From Streptomyces sp. NRRL S-118 (GTDB taxonomy: Bacteria; Actinomycetota; Actinomycetes; Streptomycetales; Streptomycetaceae), in contig NZ_KL591017.1 of the NCBI RefSeq assembly GCF_000716335.1, positions 1-64,000 on the forward strand: a DNA stretch of 64,000 bases, read 5' to 3'. This document shows positions 6,428 to 14,643 of this stretch, in pieces. The notes under the pieces are model-generated. The model did no database searches and was not told the origin of the DNA. It saw only the letters and a list, made by a program, of their open reading frames with translations. The translations under genes and the position numbers were made by a program. The first letter of the stretch is position 1. Each line of letters begins with the position of its first letter.

Positions 6428-8704
6428 ATGCCGCCGTTGCCGGGATACGCCGGCCACTACCGCCTCGAGGCGCGCCTCGGTTCGGGCGGGATGGGTGTCG
6501 TGCACCTCGCCACCTCCGCCTCGGGACTGCGCCTCGCCGTGAAGGTGGTGCACGAACAGTACGCGGCCGACCCGGAGTTCCGTGCCCGCTTCCGCCAGGA
6601 GGTGGCCGCCGCCCGCAGGGTGAGCGGTGCGTTCACCGCCCCGGTCGTGGACGCCGACCCGGATGCCGAGCGCCCGTGGATGGCCACCCTGTACGTGCCG
6701 GGCCCCACGCTGGCCGACCAGGTGAAGAGGAACGGCCCGATGGCCCCCGCCGAGCTGCGCCGGCTCACGGCGGGACTCGCGGAGGCGCTGCGCGACATCC
6801 ACCGCGCCGGGGTCGTGCACCGGGACCTCAAGCCCGGCAACGTCCTCCTCACGGACACCGGACCGCGCGTCATCGACTTCGGCATCTCCCGCCCCGTCGA
6901 CAGCGACCTGCGCACGGAGACGGGCAAGCTCATCGGCTCGCCGCCGTACATGGCACCCGAGCAGTTCCAGCGGCCCCGGCAGGTCGGTCCGGCGGCGGAC
7001 GTGTTCGCGCTCGGCTCGGTACTGGTGCACGCGTCGACCGGGCAGGGCCCCTTCGACGACGGAAGCCCGTACATCGTGGCGTACCAGGTGGTGCACGACG
7101 AGCCGGACCTGAGCGGCGTGCCGGCCGCGCTCGCACCGCTGGTCCGCCGCTGCCTGGCCAAGGATCCGGCCGGGCGCCCGACGCCGGACGAGATCATGGC
7201 GGAGCTGGGTCCGCCGTCGTACGAGGCGACCGCCTTCATACCTGCCCAGCGGCGCCGCGAGGCCGGCCCGCCGGCGCACCCGCCGGCACAGGAGCCGACA
7301 CCCGCCTTCACGCCGAATGCCAAGGCCGTGGGCAAGGCCGAGCCGGGGGCGTCGGCTCGGTCCCTCCCCGCTTCCCGCGCGACTCCCGCACCCCCGTCGC
7401 CGTCGCCGTCGGGGTCCCCGTCCACTTCCCTGCCCGCTTCCCTGCCCGCGGGATCGGATGCGGCAGCCGGTGCGGGCCGCCGTCGGCACCGCGTCCGATG
7501 GCCCCTGGTGGGCGCGGCCGCGGTCGCGCTCGTCGTGAGCGGCGGGGTGACGACGTGGAGCCTCGGCGGAGCGGAGGAGGCCCCGGCTCGCGAGGCCGCC
7601 GCGACGGTCGCCGCCACGCCCTGGCGGACGGAGCTGGGCTCGGCCGCCCAGGATGCGGCGCCCCTGTGCGCGTACACGCGGGGCGAGCTGTACTGCGCGG
7701 CCCCCGGCGCCGGACTGGCGCGGCTCGATCCGCGCGACGGCCGGGTCCTGTGGTCGCGGACGACCGGTGTGGCCGGGGAGCCGACGGCGCCGGTCGTCTC
7801 CGGTGGGCTCGTGCACACCGTCGCCCGGGACACGACCCGGCGGAAGAAGCCCACCGGTCAGGACGCCTCCGCCCGTACCACCCTCGGCACGTACGAGGCG
7901 GCCGACGGCGGGCCCGCGTGGAGCGCCGACGTCTCCGCGTACCGGGGCGAGGTGCACCACGCCGGGGCGACGGTGCTGCTCGCCGCTCCGTCCGGCACGG
8001 TGAAGGGCGTCGACGGTACGACCGGCCGCACGCGCTGGCATCACGCGCTGCGCGGCCACGGCCAACCACGCTTCGGCCCGTACAGCCCGAGCACCGGTCT
8101 CGTGTACGTCTTCGAAGTCGCGGGGTCGGGTGCGACCACGCTGGTCAGCGCCGTACGGCCCGGGGACGGGGCCGTGGTCTGGCAGCGGCGGCTGGCGGGT
8201 GACCTGACGCCCGTGGGGACGTCCGGTGACGCGCTGCAGCTGACGTCACGGGACCGCGATTCGCAGACGGACGCGCTGGTGCGCTACGAGCCGGGCGAGC
8301 GCGAGGTCCGCCGCGTACCGCTGCCGTTCCCGATGGCGGAACCGCAGGTCGCGCTGCGGGAGGACGTGGCGTACCTGTTGGCGCGCAACGGCACGCTCGT
8401 CGCCGTCGACACGCACGGCGCACGGGAGCTGTGGCGGCTGGAGACGGCCGCCGGTCGGGTGTCCCGGCCCGTGGCCGCGGACGGCGACCGGCTGTACTTC
8501 TCGGCCGCCGACGGGCGGCTGCTCGCGGTCGACACCGCGCGCGGAGCCCTGCTGGGCCAGACGCCGCCGCGGCTGCGCGGCGGGAAGCTGGGCTATGCCG
8601 CCGCGCTGCCCGCGCCGCTCGTCACCGAGGAGGGCGCGGTCGTCGCGACCGCGCCCGACGGGTCGGTCTTCGCCGTTCCGGCGAAGGACCCGGCCGGCTG
8701 GTGA
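6428..8704 (+). CDS. Membrane Ser/Thr protein kinase with PQQ-type beta-propeller
   Basis: This 758-residue eukaryotic-type kinase probably signals from the cell surface. The cytoplasmic kinase domain spans about residues 10-265. It has the glycine loop GSGGMGVV (18-25), ATP-binding Lys39, the catalytic loop HRDLKPGN (131-138), DFG at 150-152 and APE at 176-178. A Pro/Ala/Ser linker (about 270-350) leads to one transmembrane helix (about 357-377). The extracellular part has repeated blades with the PQQ/WD-like signature (GTVKGVDGTTGRTRWH, GDGAVVWQRRL, DTHGARELWRLETA, DTARGALLGQ). The architecture resembles Mycobacterium PknD-like sensors. It has its own gap on both sides and seems monocistronic; the ligand is unknown. 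Confidence 0.95.
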   Translation: MPPLPGYAGHYRLEARLGSGGMGVVHLATSASGLRLAVKVVHEQYAADPEFRARFRQEVAAARRVSGAFTAPVVDADPDAERPWMATLYVPGPTLADQVKRNGPMAPAELRRLTAGLAEALRDIHRAGVVHRDLKPGNVLLTDTGPRVIDFGISRPVDSDLRTETGKLIGSPPYMAPEQFQRPRQVGPAADVFALGSVLVHASTGQGPFDDGSPYIVAYQVVHDEPDLSGVPAALAPLVRRCLAKDPAGRPTPDEIMAELGPPSYEATAFIPAQRRREAGPPAHPPAQEPTPAFTPNAKAVGKAEPGASARSLPASRATPAPPSPSPSGSPSTSLPASLPAGSDAAAGAGRRRHRVRWPLVGAAAVALVVSGGVTTWSLGGAEEAPAREAAATVAATPWRTELGSAAQDAAPLCAYTRGELYCAAPGAGLARLDPRDGRVLWSRTTGVAGEPTAPVVSGGLVHTVARDTTRRKKPTGQDASARTTLGTYEAADGGPAWSADVSAYRGEVHHAGATVLLAAPSGTVKGVDGTTGRTRWHHALRGHGQPRFGPYSPSTGLVYVFEVAGSGATTLVSAVRPGDGAVVWQRRLAGDLTPVGTSGDALQLTSRDRDSQTDALVRYEPGEREVRRVPLPFPMAEPQVALREDVAYLLARNGTLVAVDTHGARELWRLETAAGRVSRPVAADGDRLYFSAADGRLLAVDTARGALLGQTPPRLRGGKLGYAAALPAPLVTEEGAVVATAPDGSVFAVPAKDPAGW

Positions 8705-8855
8705 GACGTGACCTGCCGCTCGGCGACCCCGGCGGCCTGCCGACAGGCCCCGGCGTGAACGGCCCGACGGGTGAACCGCCCAGCCGGACACCGGCCCAGC
8801 AGGGACACCCGCCCGGCCGGACACCCCGCCGGGCCGGTGGCCCCCTGCCGGCGGA

Positions 8856-10709
8856 TCAGCCGAGCTTCGTGACGTCCCGCACCGCGCCCTTGTCGGCGCT
8901 GGTCGCCATCGCCGCGTACGCCCGCAGCGCCGCGGAGACCTTGCGCTCCCGCTGCTTCGGCGCGTACACGCCGCCGAGGGCCTCGCGCCGGGCGGCCAGT
9001 TCCTCCTCGGGGACCAGCAGCTCGATGGAACGGGCCGGAATGTCGATGCGGATCCGGTCGCCGTCCTCGACCAGGGCGATGGTGCCGCCGCTGGCCGCCT
9101 CCGGCGAGGCGTGGCCGATCGACAGGCCCGACGTACCGCCGGAGAACCGGCCGTCGGTGATCAGCGCGCAGGCCTTGCCCAGGCCCCGGCCCTTCAGATA
9201 GGAGGTCGGGTAGAGCATCTCCTGCATGCCGGGGCCGCCCTTGGGGCCCTCATAGCGGATGACGACGACGTCGCCCTCCTTGATCTCCTTCATCAGGATC
9301 TTCTCGACGGCCTCCTCCTGCGACTCGCAGACGACCGCCGGGCCCTCGAACGTCCAGATCGACTCGTCGACACCGGCCGTCTTCACGACGCAGCCGTCGA
9401 CCGCCAGGTTGCCCTTCAGCACGGCGAGGCCGCCGTCCTTGGAGTAGGCGTGCTCGGCGGAGCGGATGCAGCCCTCGACGGCGTCCGTGTCCAGCGACTC
9501 CCAGCGCTCCGACTGCGAGAACGCCTCGGCGGAGCGGACGCAGCCCGGGGCCGCGTGCCACAGCTCGACGGCCTCCGCGGACGGCGACCCGCCCCGGACG
9601 TCCCACGTCTTGAGCCAGTCGGAGAGGGACGGGCTGTGGACGCTGTGCACGTCCTCGTTCAGCAGGCCGGCACGGTGCAGCTCGCCGAGCAGGGCGGGGA
9701 TGCCGCCGGCGCGGTGCACGTCCTCCATGTAGTACGTGCGGTTCTTGGCGACGTTCGGCGCGACCTTGGCCAGGCAGGGGACGCGGCGCGAGACGGCGTC
9801 GATCTCCTCCAGCCCGAAGGGGACGTCCGCCTCCTGGGCGGCGGCCAGCAGGTGCAGGATCGTGTTGGTCGAGCCGCCCATGGCGATGTCGAGGGCCATG
9901 GCGTTCTCGAAGGCGGCCGTGGTGGCGATGTTGCGCGGCAGGACCGACTCGTCGCCCTGGGCGTAGTAGCGGTCGGTCAGCTCGACGACACAGCGCGCGG
10001 CGTTCTCGTACAGGGCGCGGCGGGCGGTGTGGGTGGCCAGGGTGGAGCCGTTGCCCGGCAGGGAGAGGCCGATGGCCTCGGTCAGGCAGTTCATCGAGTT
10101 GGCGGTGAACATGCCGGAACAGGACCCACAGGTCGGACAGGCGTTCTCCTCGATACGGAGCATGTCCGCGTCGGAGATCTTGTCGTTGACGGCGTCCGAC
10201 ATGGCGTCGACCAGGTCGAGCGTGCGGACCGTGCCGTCGACGAGCGTGGCCTTGCCGGCCTCCATGGGGCCGCCGGAGACGAAGACCGTGGGGATGTTGA
10301 GGCGCAGGGCGGCCATCAGCATGCCCGGAGTGATCTTGTCGCAGTTGGAGATGCAGATCAGGGCGTCGGCGCAGTGCGCCTCGACCATGTACTCCACGCT
10401 GTCGGCGATGAGGTCGCGGGAGGGCAGCGAGTACAGCATGCCGCCGTGGCCCATGGCGATGCCGTCGTCGACGGCGATCGTGTTGAACTCGCGCGGGATG
10501 GCGCCCGCTTCCTTGATCGCCTCGCTGACGATCCGGCCGACCGGCTGGAGGTGGGTGTGGCCGGGCACGAACTCGGTGAAGGAGTTGGCGACCGCGATGA
10601 TCGGCTTGCGGCCGATGTCCGCGCCCGGTACACCGGAGGCGCGCATAAGGGCGCGGGCGCCCGCCATGTTGCGGCCGTGGGTGACGGTGCGGGACCTCAG
10701 CTCGGGCAT
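8856..10709 (-). CDS. ilvD: Dihydroxy-acid dehydratase
   Basis: This 617-residue enzyme dehydrates 2,3-dihydroxy-isovalerate and -methylvalerate to the 2-keto acids in valine, isoleucine and pantothenate synthesis. The Fe-S cluster cysteines are visible as C123 in SNCDKITPG and C191/C194/C197 in ACPTCGSC. A Mg-binding DDG lies at residues 81-83, and the C-terminal signature is [19 protein letters not shown]. The length agrees with the classical 616-residue family. The ATG at 10709 has an AAGGAG ribosome binding site. It stands alone in its transcription unit with a candidate promoter at 10753-10783. Confidence 0.97.
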   Translation of the reverse strand: MPELRSRTVTHGRNMAGARALMRASGVPGADIGRKPIIAVANSFTEFVPGHTHLQPVGRIVSEAIKEAGAIPREFNTIAVDDGIAMGHGGMLYSLPSRDLIADSVEYMVEAHCADALICISNCDKITPGMLMAALRLNIPTVFVSGGPMEAGKATLVDGTVRTLDLVDAMSDAVNDKISDADMLRIEENACPTCGSCSGMFTANSMNCLTEAIGLSLPGNGSTLATHTARRALYENAARCVVELTDRYYAQGDESVLPRNIATTAAFENAMALDIAMGGSTNTILHLLAAAQEADVPFGLEEIDAVSRRVPCLAKVAPNVAKNRTYYMEDVHRAGGIPALLGELHRAGLLNEDVHSVHSPSLSDWLKTWDVRGGSPSAEAVELWHAAPGCVRSAEAFSQSERWESLDTDAVEGCIRSAEHAYSKDGGLAVLKGNLAVDGCVVKTAGVDESIWTFEGPAVVCESQEEAVEKILMKEIKEGDVVVIRYEGPKGGPGMQEMLYPTSYLKGRGLGKACALITDGRFSGGTSGLSIGHASPEAASGGTIALVEDGDRIRIDIPARSIELLVPEEELAARREALGGVYAPKQRERKVSAALRAYAAMATSADKGAVRDVTKLG

Positions 10710-10752
10710 CGTCGCTCAGCTCCTTGGGGAGGACAGGTAAGTGTCTTCTTCG

Positions 10753-10783
10753 AGCGTACGCCGCGGCTCCAAGATCTGGACAA
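10753..10783 (-). promoter_or_regulatory. Candidate ilvD promoter
   Basis: On the minus strand TTGTCC (10783-10778) is followed after 19 bp by TACGCT (10758-10753). Transcription would begin about 10746, leaving a leader of roughly 37 bases that includes the ribosome binding site. The spacing is slightly long, so confidence is modest. Confidence 0.4.
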
Positions 10784-10888
10784 GGCGTCCGGATACCGGG
10801 ACGGCCGGCTCACGCCTCGGTCGCCGCGCGCCGGCCCCGTACCCCAGGCCCCGGCGGCCCTCACGCCCCGGACCTCGCGCCCAGGCCC

Positions 10889-11497
10889 TCACGCCTCCGT
10901 CAGGTACCGCTGCAGCGTCGGCGCGACCATCCCGATGATGTCCTCCGGGTCGGCCGTCGCCAGCGGCTCCACCCGGACGACGTACCGCAGGATGGCGATA
11001 CCGATCATGTGCGACGCGGCCAGCTCCGCCCGGAACGTCGGATCCGGTACGTGCAGCTCGCCGGCGATCCGCTCCAGGAGCCGCCGCAGCACGAAGCCGC
11101 GCAGGACCGCGGCGGCCGCCTCGTGCGTCAGCGCCGAGCGGATGATCGCCAGCAGGGGGGCGCGGGTCGCCGGGTTCTCCCAGACGCCGATGAAGTAGCG
11201 GGCCAGCCGCTCCCCGATCCCTTCCGTACCCGCCCCCAGCACGGCCGGGACGACCAGGGCGGGTTCGAAGGACATCTCGATGGCGGCGGCGAAGACCTCG
11301 TCCTTCGTCCCGAAGTAGTGGTGGACCAGCGCGGCGTCCACGCCCGCCGCCCTGGCGATGCCGCGCACCGAGGTCTTGTCGTACCCCCGCTCGGCGAACT
11401 CGGCCCGCGCGGCTTCGAGGATCCGTTCACGGGCGCCGGGCCCCTCCGCGGCGGCGTCCCGCGGCGGCCGCCCGCGCCCCCGGCGCGGCTGCGTCAC
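10889..11497 (-). CDS. TetR-family transcriptional regulator
   Basis: This 202-residue regulator has a canonical N-terminal helix-turn-helix (about residues 25-70: RILEAARAEFAERGYDKTSVRG, IARAAGVDAALVHHYFGTKDEVF). The C-terminal ligand-binding domain resembles the TetR_C_33/PsrA-like type (GTEGIGERLARYFIGVWENPATRAPLLAIIRSA). The GTG at 11497 is the only reasonable start and follows the sugar-isomerase stop by seven bases. It is the third gene of a Ppx-isomerase-TetR operon and may regulate that operon. The ligand is unknown. Confidence 0.92.
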   Translation of the reverse strand: MTQPRRGRGRPPRDAAAEGPGARERILEAARAEFAERGYDKTSVRGIARAAGVDAALVHHYFGTKDEVFAAAIEMSFEPALVVPAVLGAGTEGIGERLARYFIGVWENPATRAPLLAIIRSALTHEAAAAVLRGFVLRRLLERIAGELHVPDPTFRAELAASHMIGIAILRYVVRVEPLATADPEDIIGMVAPTLQRYLTEA

Positions 11498-11504
11498 CGT
11501 GCCC

Positions 11505-12323
11505 TCATGAGGTTCGGGCGGACGAGGCCAGGTGCAGCCGGGTGAAGGCGAGCGCCTCCGCCAGGTCGGCCTCCCGTTCGGCGGCGGACATGGCGCGCCG
11601 CGTGTTGACCTCGATGACGACGTGCCCGTCGAAGCCGGACCGGGCGAGGTACTCCAGCAGTTCCGCGCAGGGCTGGGTGCCGCGCCCCGGCACCAGGTGC
11701 TCGTCCTTCGCGGAACCCCGGCCGTCGGCCAGGTGCACGTGCCCGAGCCGGTCCCCCATGCGCCCGACCATGTCCATCGCCTCCACGCGCGCGGTGGCGG
11801 TGTGCGACAGGTCCACGGTGTAGTGGCGGTAGTCGTCCTTGGTGACGTCCCACTCGGGGGCGTACGCGAGCATCTCGCGGTCCCGGTAGCGCCAGGGGTA
11901 CATGTTCTCGACGGCGAAGCGCACGTCCGTCTCGTCCGCCATCCGCCAGATGCCGCTGACGAAGTCGCGGGCGTACTGGCGCTGCCAGCGGAAGGGCGGG
12001 TGGACGACGACCGTCGACGCGCCGAGCTTCTCGGCCGCCGCCTGCGCACGCTTGAGCTTCACCCACGGGTCGGTCGACCAGACCCGCTGGGTGATCAGCA
12101 GGCACGGCGCGTGGACCGCGAGGATCGGCACCTGGTGGTAGTCGGAGAGCCGCCGCAGCGCCTCGATGTCCTGGCTGACGGGATCGGTCCACACCATGAC
12201 CTCGACACCGTCGTAGCCGAGGCGTGCAGCGATCTCGAAGGCCGTCGCCGTCGACTCCGGATAGACCGATGCGGTGGACAGCGCGACCTTCGCATCCGGG
12301 ATGCGCACCACTGGTTTCGCCAC
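11505..12323 (-). CDS. Sugar phosphate isomerase/epimerase-like TIM-barrel protein
   Basis: This 272-residue protein is of the AP-endonuclease-2 (xylose isomerase-like) TIM-barrel superfamily, whose members use divalent metals to isomerise or epimerise sugars or cyclitols. Likely metal ligands lie in [27 protein letters not shown] and VIEVNTR, in the order expected for the fold. The start is GTG at 12323 ([22 protein letters not shown]). A longer frame upstream overlaps the Ppx gene and is not conserved in character. It lies 23 bp after the Ppx-family gene. The substrate cannot be assigned. Confidence 0.88.
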   Translation of the reverse strand: MAKPVVRIPDAKVALSTASVYPESTATAFEIAARLGYDGVEVMVWTDPVSQDIEALRRLSDYHQVPILAVHAPCLLITQRVWSTDPWVKLKRAQAAAEKLGASTVVVHPPFRWQRQYARDFVSGIWRMADETDVRFAVENMYPWRYRDREMLAYAPEWDVTKDDYRHYTVDLSHTATARVEAMDMVGRMGDRLGHVHLADGRGSAKDEHLVPGRGTQPCAELLEYLARSGFDGHVVIEVNTRRAMSAAEREADLAEALAFTRLHLASSARTS

Positions 12324-12346
12324 GAAGGACAGAGTACGGGCCGCGG

Positions 12347-13279
12347 CTAGGAGGCCGGGAGATGGTCCAGGCGACGCAGGATGACCCCTTCGCGCAGCGC
12401 CCACGGGCAGATCTCCAGATCCTCGACGCCGAACAGGTCCATCGCGCCCTCCGCGACCAGCGCTCCCGCCAGGAGTTGCGGCGCGCGCCCCTCGGACACG
12501 CCGGGGAGGGAGCAGCGCTGCTCGGCGGTCATGGCGGCGAGCTTGGGGACCCACTCCTCCAGTGACGTACGACTCAGTCCCCGTTGCGCGTACGGTCCCT
12601 CGCCCGAGCCGGGCGCGCCGGCTATCCGGGCGAGCTGCTTGAACGTCTTGGACGTCGCCACGACGTGGTCCGGCGGCCCGAAGCGGGCGATCTCACCGAC
12701 GGTACGGGCGATCTCGGCGCGCACGTGGCGGCGCAGCGCCTTCACGTCGTCCGGGTCCGGCGGGTCGCCGGGCAGCCAGCCGGCCGTCAGCCGCCCGGCG
12801 CCCAGCGGGAGGGACACGGCCGCGTCGGGTTCCTCGTCCATGCCGTACGCGATCTCCAGCGAGCCGCCGCCGATGTCGAGGACGAGCAGTTTCCCCGCGG
12901 ACCAGCCGTACCAGCGGCGGGCGGCGAGGAAGGTCAGGCGGGCCTCCTCCTCGCCGCTGAGGACCTGCAGGTCGACGCCCGTCTCGTCCTTGACGCGGCA
13001 CAGCACCTGGTCGGCGTTGGCCGCGTCGCGGATGGCGGAGGTGGCGAAGGGGAGGACCTCTTCGCAGCCCTTGTCCTCGGCGGTGCGCAGGGCGTCGGCC
13101 GTGATGGTGACCAGGCGCCGGACGCCCCGGGCGCCGATGGCGCCGTCGGCGTCGAGCAGTTCGGCCAGGCGCAGCTCCGCCTTGTGGGAGTGGGCGGGGC
13201 GGGGGCGGGCGCCGGGGTGCGCGTCCATGACCAGCAGGTGCACCGTGTTCGAACCGACGTCGAGGACTCCGAGTCTCAT
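12347..13279 (-). CDS. Ppx/GppA family phosphatase
   Basis: This 310-residue protein of the exopolyphosphatase/pppGpp phosphatase family (ASKHA fold) probably hydrolyses polyphosphate or guanosine pentaphosphate. The phosphate-1 motif is [12 protein letters not shown] (residues 6-17), the catalytic acid region is [13 protein letters not shown] and the phosphate-2 motif is [14 protein letters not shown]. The length matches short actinobacterial Ppx1/Ppx2 proteins lacking the C-terminal HD domain. It leads the three-gene operon with the isomerase-like and TetR genes. The ATG at 13279 lies seven bases from a TAGCGT -10-like box, so the mRNA may be leaderless. Confidence 0.93.
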   Translation of the reverse strand: MRLGVLDVGSNTVHLLVMDAHPGARPRPAHSHKAELRLAELLDADGAIGARGVRRLVTITADALRTAEDKGCEEVLPFATSAIRDAANADQVLCRVKDETGVDLQVLSGEEEARLTFLAARRWYGWSAGKLLVLDIGGGSLEIAYGMDEEPDAAVSLPLGAGRLTAGWLPGDPPDPDDVKALRRHVRAEIARTVGEIARFGPPDHVVATSKTFKQLARIAGAPGSGEGPYAQRGLSRTSLEEWVPKLAAMTAEQRCSLPGVSEGRAPQLLAGALVAEGAMDLFGVEDLEICPWALREGVILRRLDHLPAS

Positions 13280-13282
13280 GCC

Positions 13283-13311
13283 TGAACGCTACTGCGCGCG
13301 GCGCATACGCT
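13283..13311. promoter_or_regulatory. Overlapping divergent promoters, both apparently leaderless
   Basis: Rightward, TGAACG (13283-13288) is 17 bp before TACGCT (13306-13311), placing the transcript start at or next to the GTG at 13318. Leftward, TAGCGT (13291-13286 on the minus strand) places transcription at the ATG of the Ppx-family gene (13279). Only 38 bp separate the two start codons and neither has a Shine-Dalgarno sequence. Confidence 0.45.
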
Positions 13312-13317
13312 TGGTGT

Positions 13318-14172
13318 GTGCCAAAGACGAAGAAGGCGAAAAAGGCGAAGCCCACGCCCGCCGGGCCGGCCGTAGCGGTCGTACCGGATGAAAAGGGACT
13401 GGACTTCCCGCGTGCCTGGGTGGAGTTCCCCGACCCCGCCGACGACGAGCAGGTCTTCCGATGCGACCTGACCTGGCTGACGTCTCGCTGGACCTGCGTC
13501 TTCGGCAGCGGCTGCCGGGGCATTCAGGCGGGGCGCGCGGACGACGGCTGCTGCACGCTGGGCGCGCACTTCTCGGACGAGGACGACGAGCAGCGCGTCG
13601 CCGGGCATGTGGCCCGTCTCACACCGGAGCTGTGGCAGTTCCACGGCGTCGGTACGGACTCGGGCTGGGTGCAGCTCGACGAGGACGGCGAGCGCCAGAC
13701 GCGGCGCTGGGAGGGCTCCTGCATCTTCCAGAACCGTCCGGGTTTCGCGGGCGGCGCGGGCTGCGCGCTGCACATCCTGGCGCTGCGGGAGGGACGCGAG
13801 CCGCTGGAGACCAAGCCGGACGTCTGCTGGCAGCTGCCGGTCCGCCGTACGTACGACTGGATCGACCGCCCCGACGACACACGCGTGCTGCAGATCTCGA
13901 TCGGCGAGTACGACCGCCGCGGGTGGGGCCCGGGCGGCCATGACCTGCACTGGTGGTGCACCTCGGCGACGTCGGCGCACGGCGCCGGGGAGCCCGTGTA
14001 CGTGTCGTACCGGCCGGAGCTGACGGAGCTGATGGGCAAGGCGGCGTACGACGTGCTGGTCGAGCTCTGCGAGGCGCGCCTGTCGGCGCAGCTGCCCCTG
14101 GTGGCTCCTCACCCGGCGGACCCGGTCGACCCGCCGGCCCCGGCGGACCGCCATGGGGTGTCCGAGAAGTAG
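13318..14172 (+). CDS. YkgJ/DUF3109-type cysteine-cluster protein
   Basis: This 284-residue protein begins with a Lys-rich tail ([12 protein letters not shown]). It contains about ten cysteines in the order of the YkgJ/DUF3109 putative metal-chelating family. The first group is [16 protein letters not shown] (about residues 49-83) and the second is [21 protein letters not shown] (about 138-180). Such clusters are thought to bind Zn or Fe, but the function is unknown. The GTG at 13318 lacks a ribosome binding site and sits at the predicted transcription start. It is divergent from the Ppx operon. The assignment to the family is by motif pattern only. Confidence 0.8.
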   Translation: MPKTKKAKKAKPTPAGPAVAVVPDEKGLDFPRAWVEFPDPADDEQVFRCDLTWLTSRWTCVFGSGCRGIQAGRADDGCCTLGAHFSDEDDEQRVAGHVARLTPELWQFHGVGTDSGWVQLDEDGERQTRRWEGSCIFQNRPGFAGGAGCALHILALREGREPLETKPDVCWQLPVRRTYDWIDRPDDTRVLQISIGEYDRRGWGPGGHDLHWWCTSATSAHGAGEPVYVSYRPELTELMGKAAYDVLVELCEARLSAQLPLVAPHPADPVDPPAPADRHGVSEK

Positions 14173-14202
14173 CGTCGTCCGCCCGCGGGGCGCGACGGGC
14201 GG
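14172..14202. terminator. Hairpin after the cysteine-cluster gene
   Basis: A 7-bp stem CCGCCCG/CGGGCGG (14179-14185 with 14196-14202) follows the stop codon directly. Its first 20 bases (14172-14191) are identical to a hairpin segment downstream of the nuoD paralogue (50687-50706). It has no T-run, which is common for streptomycete terminators. Confidence 0.45.
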
Positions 14203-14460
14203 CGTCCGGTGCGTGCGATCGCACGGCGGAGGAGGGAGCCGCCGCGCTGGGGGCACCTCCCGTGCCCGGAGGGCAACGGGAGCCGGCGGCGACCGGCGAC
14301 GACGCGGCGAGCACGCGTGTCACCAGCGTCCCGGGACAACACACCCGGGCCCACCAGGGCCGGCGCCGCGGATACGGCCGCCCCCCACCGGAGGCCGCAC
14401 TCGCACCGGACCACGGCGGCAGCCACCGGGCGAGCGGTCCCGCGCGCGGGAGCCCCGCAG

Positions 14461-14624
14461 TAGTCGTGGAGCGCCGCCCCCGTAACCGTGGAGCGCCGCA
14501 GCGTCCGTGGAGCGCCGCGGCATCGGTGGACCGCCGCCGTAACCGTGGAGCGGCGCCGCGGATACGGGCGACCACCCGTGTGAGCCGCACCCAGGAGTCC
14601 CCGCAGTAACCGTGGAGCGGCGCG
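14461..14624. repeat. Tandem GTGGAGCGCCGC repeats in a convergent gap
   Basis: The word GTGGAGCGCCGC or a one-base variant begins at 14466, 14488, 14507, 14526 (GTGGACCGCCGC) and 14545, with 19-22 bp periodicity and partly conserved CGTAACC flanks. A sixth copy starts at 14612. The surrounding gap (14173-14643) contains no start codon with a ribosome binding site. A further related pair of phrases (GCCGCGGATACGG, near 14366 and 14553) flanks the array. No cas-like or transposase gene is near, and the units are too short for CRISPR. Confidence 0.7.
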
Positions 14625-14643
14625 GCCGTCGGTCTGCCGTCCC

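Noticed and set aside
14461..14624. CRISPR-like array
   Set aside because: Units are about 12 conserved bases with 7-10 variable bases, shorter than CRISPR repeats and spacers, and no cas gene is near.
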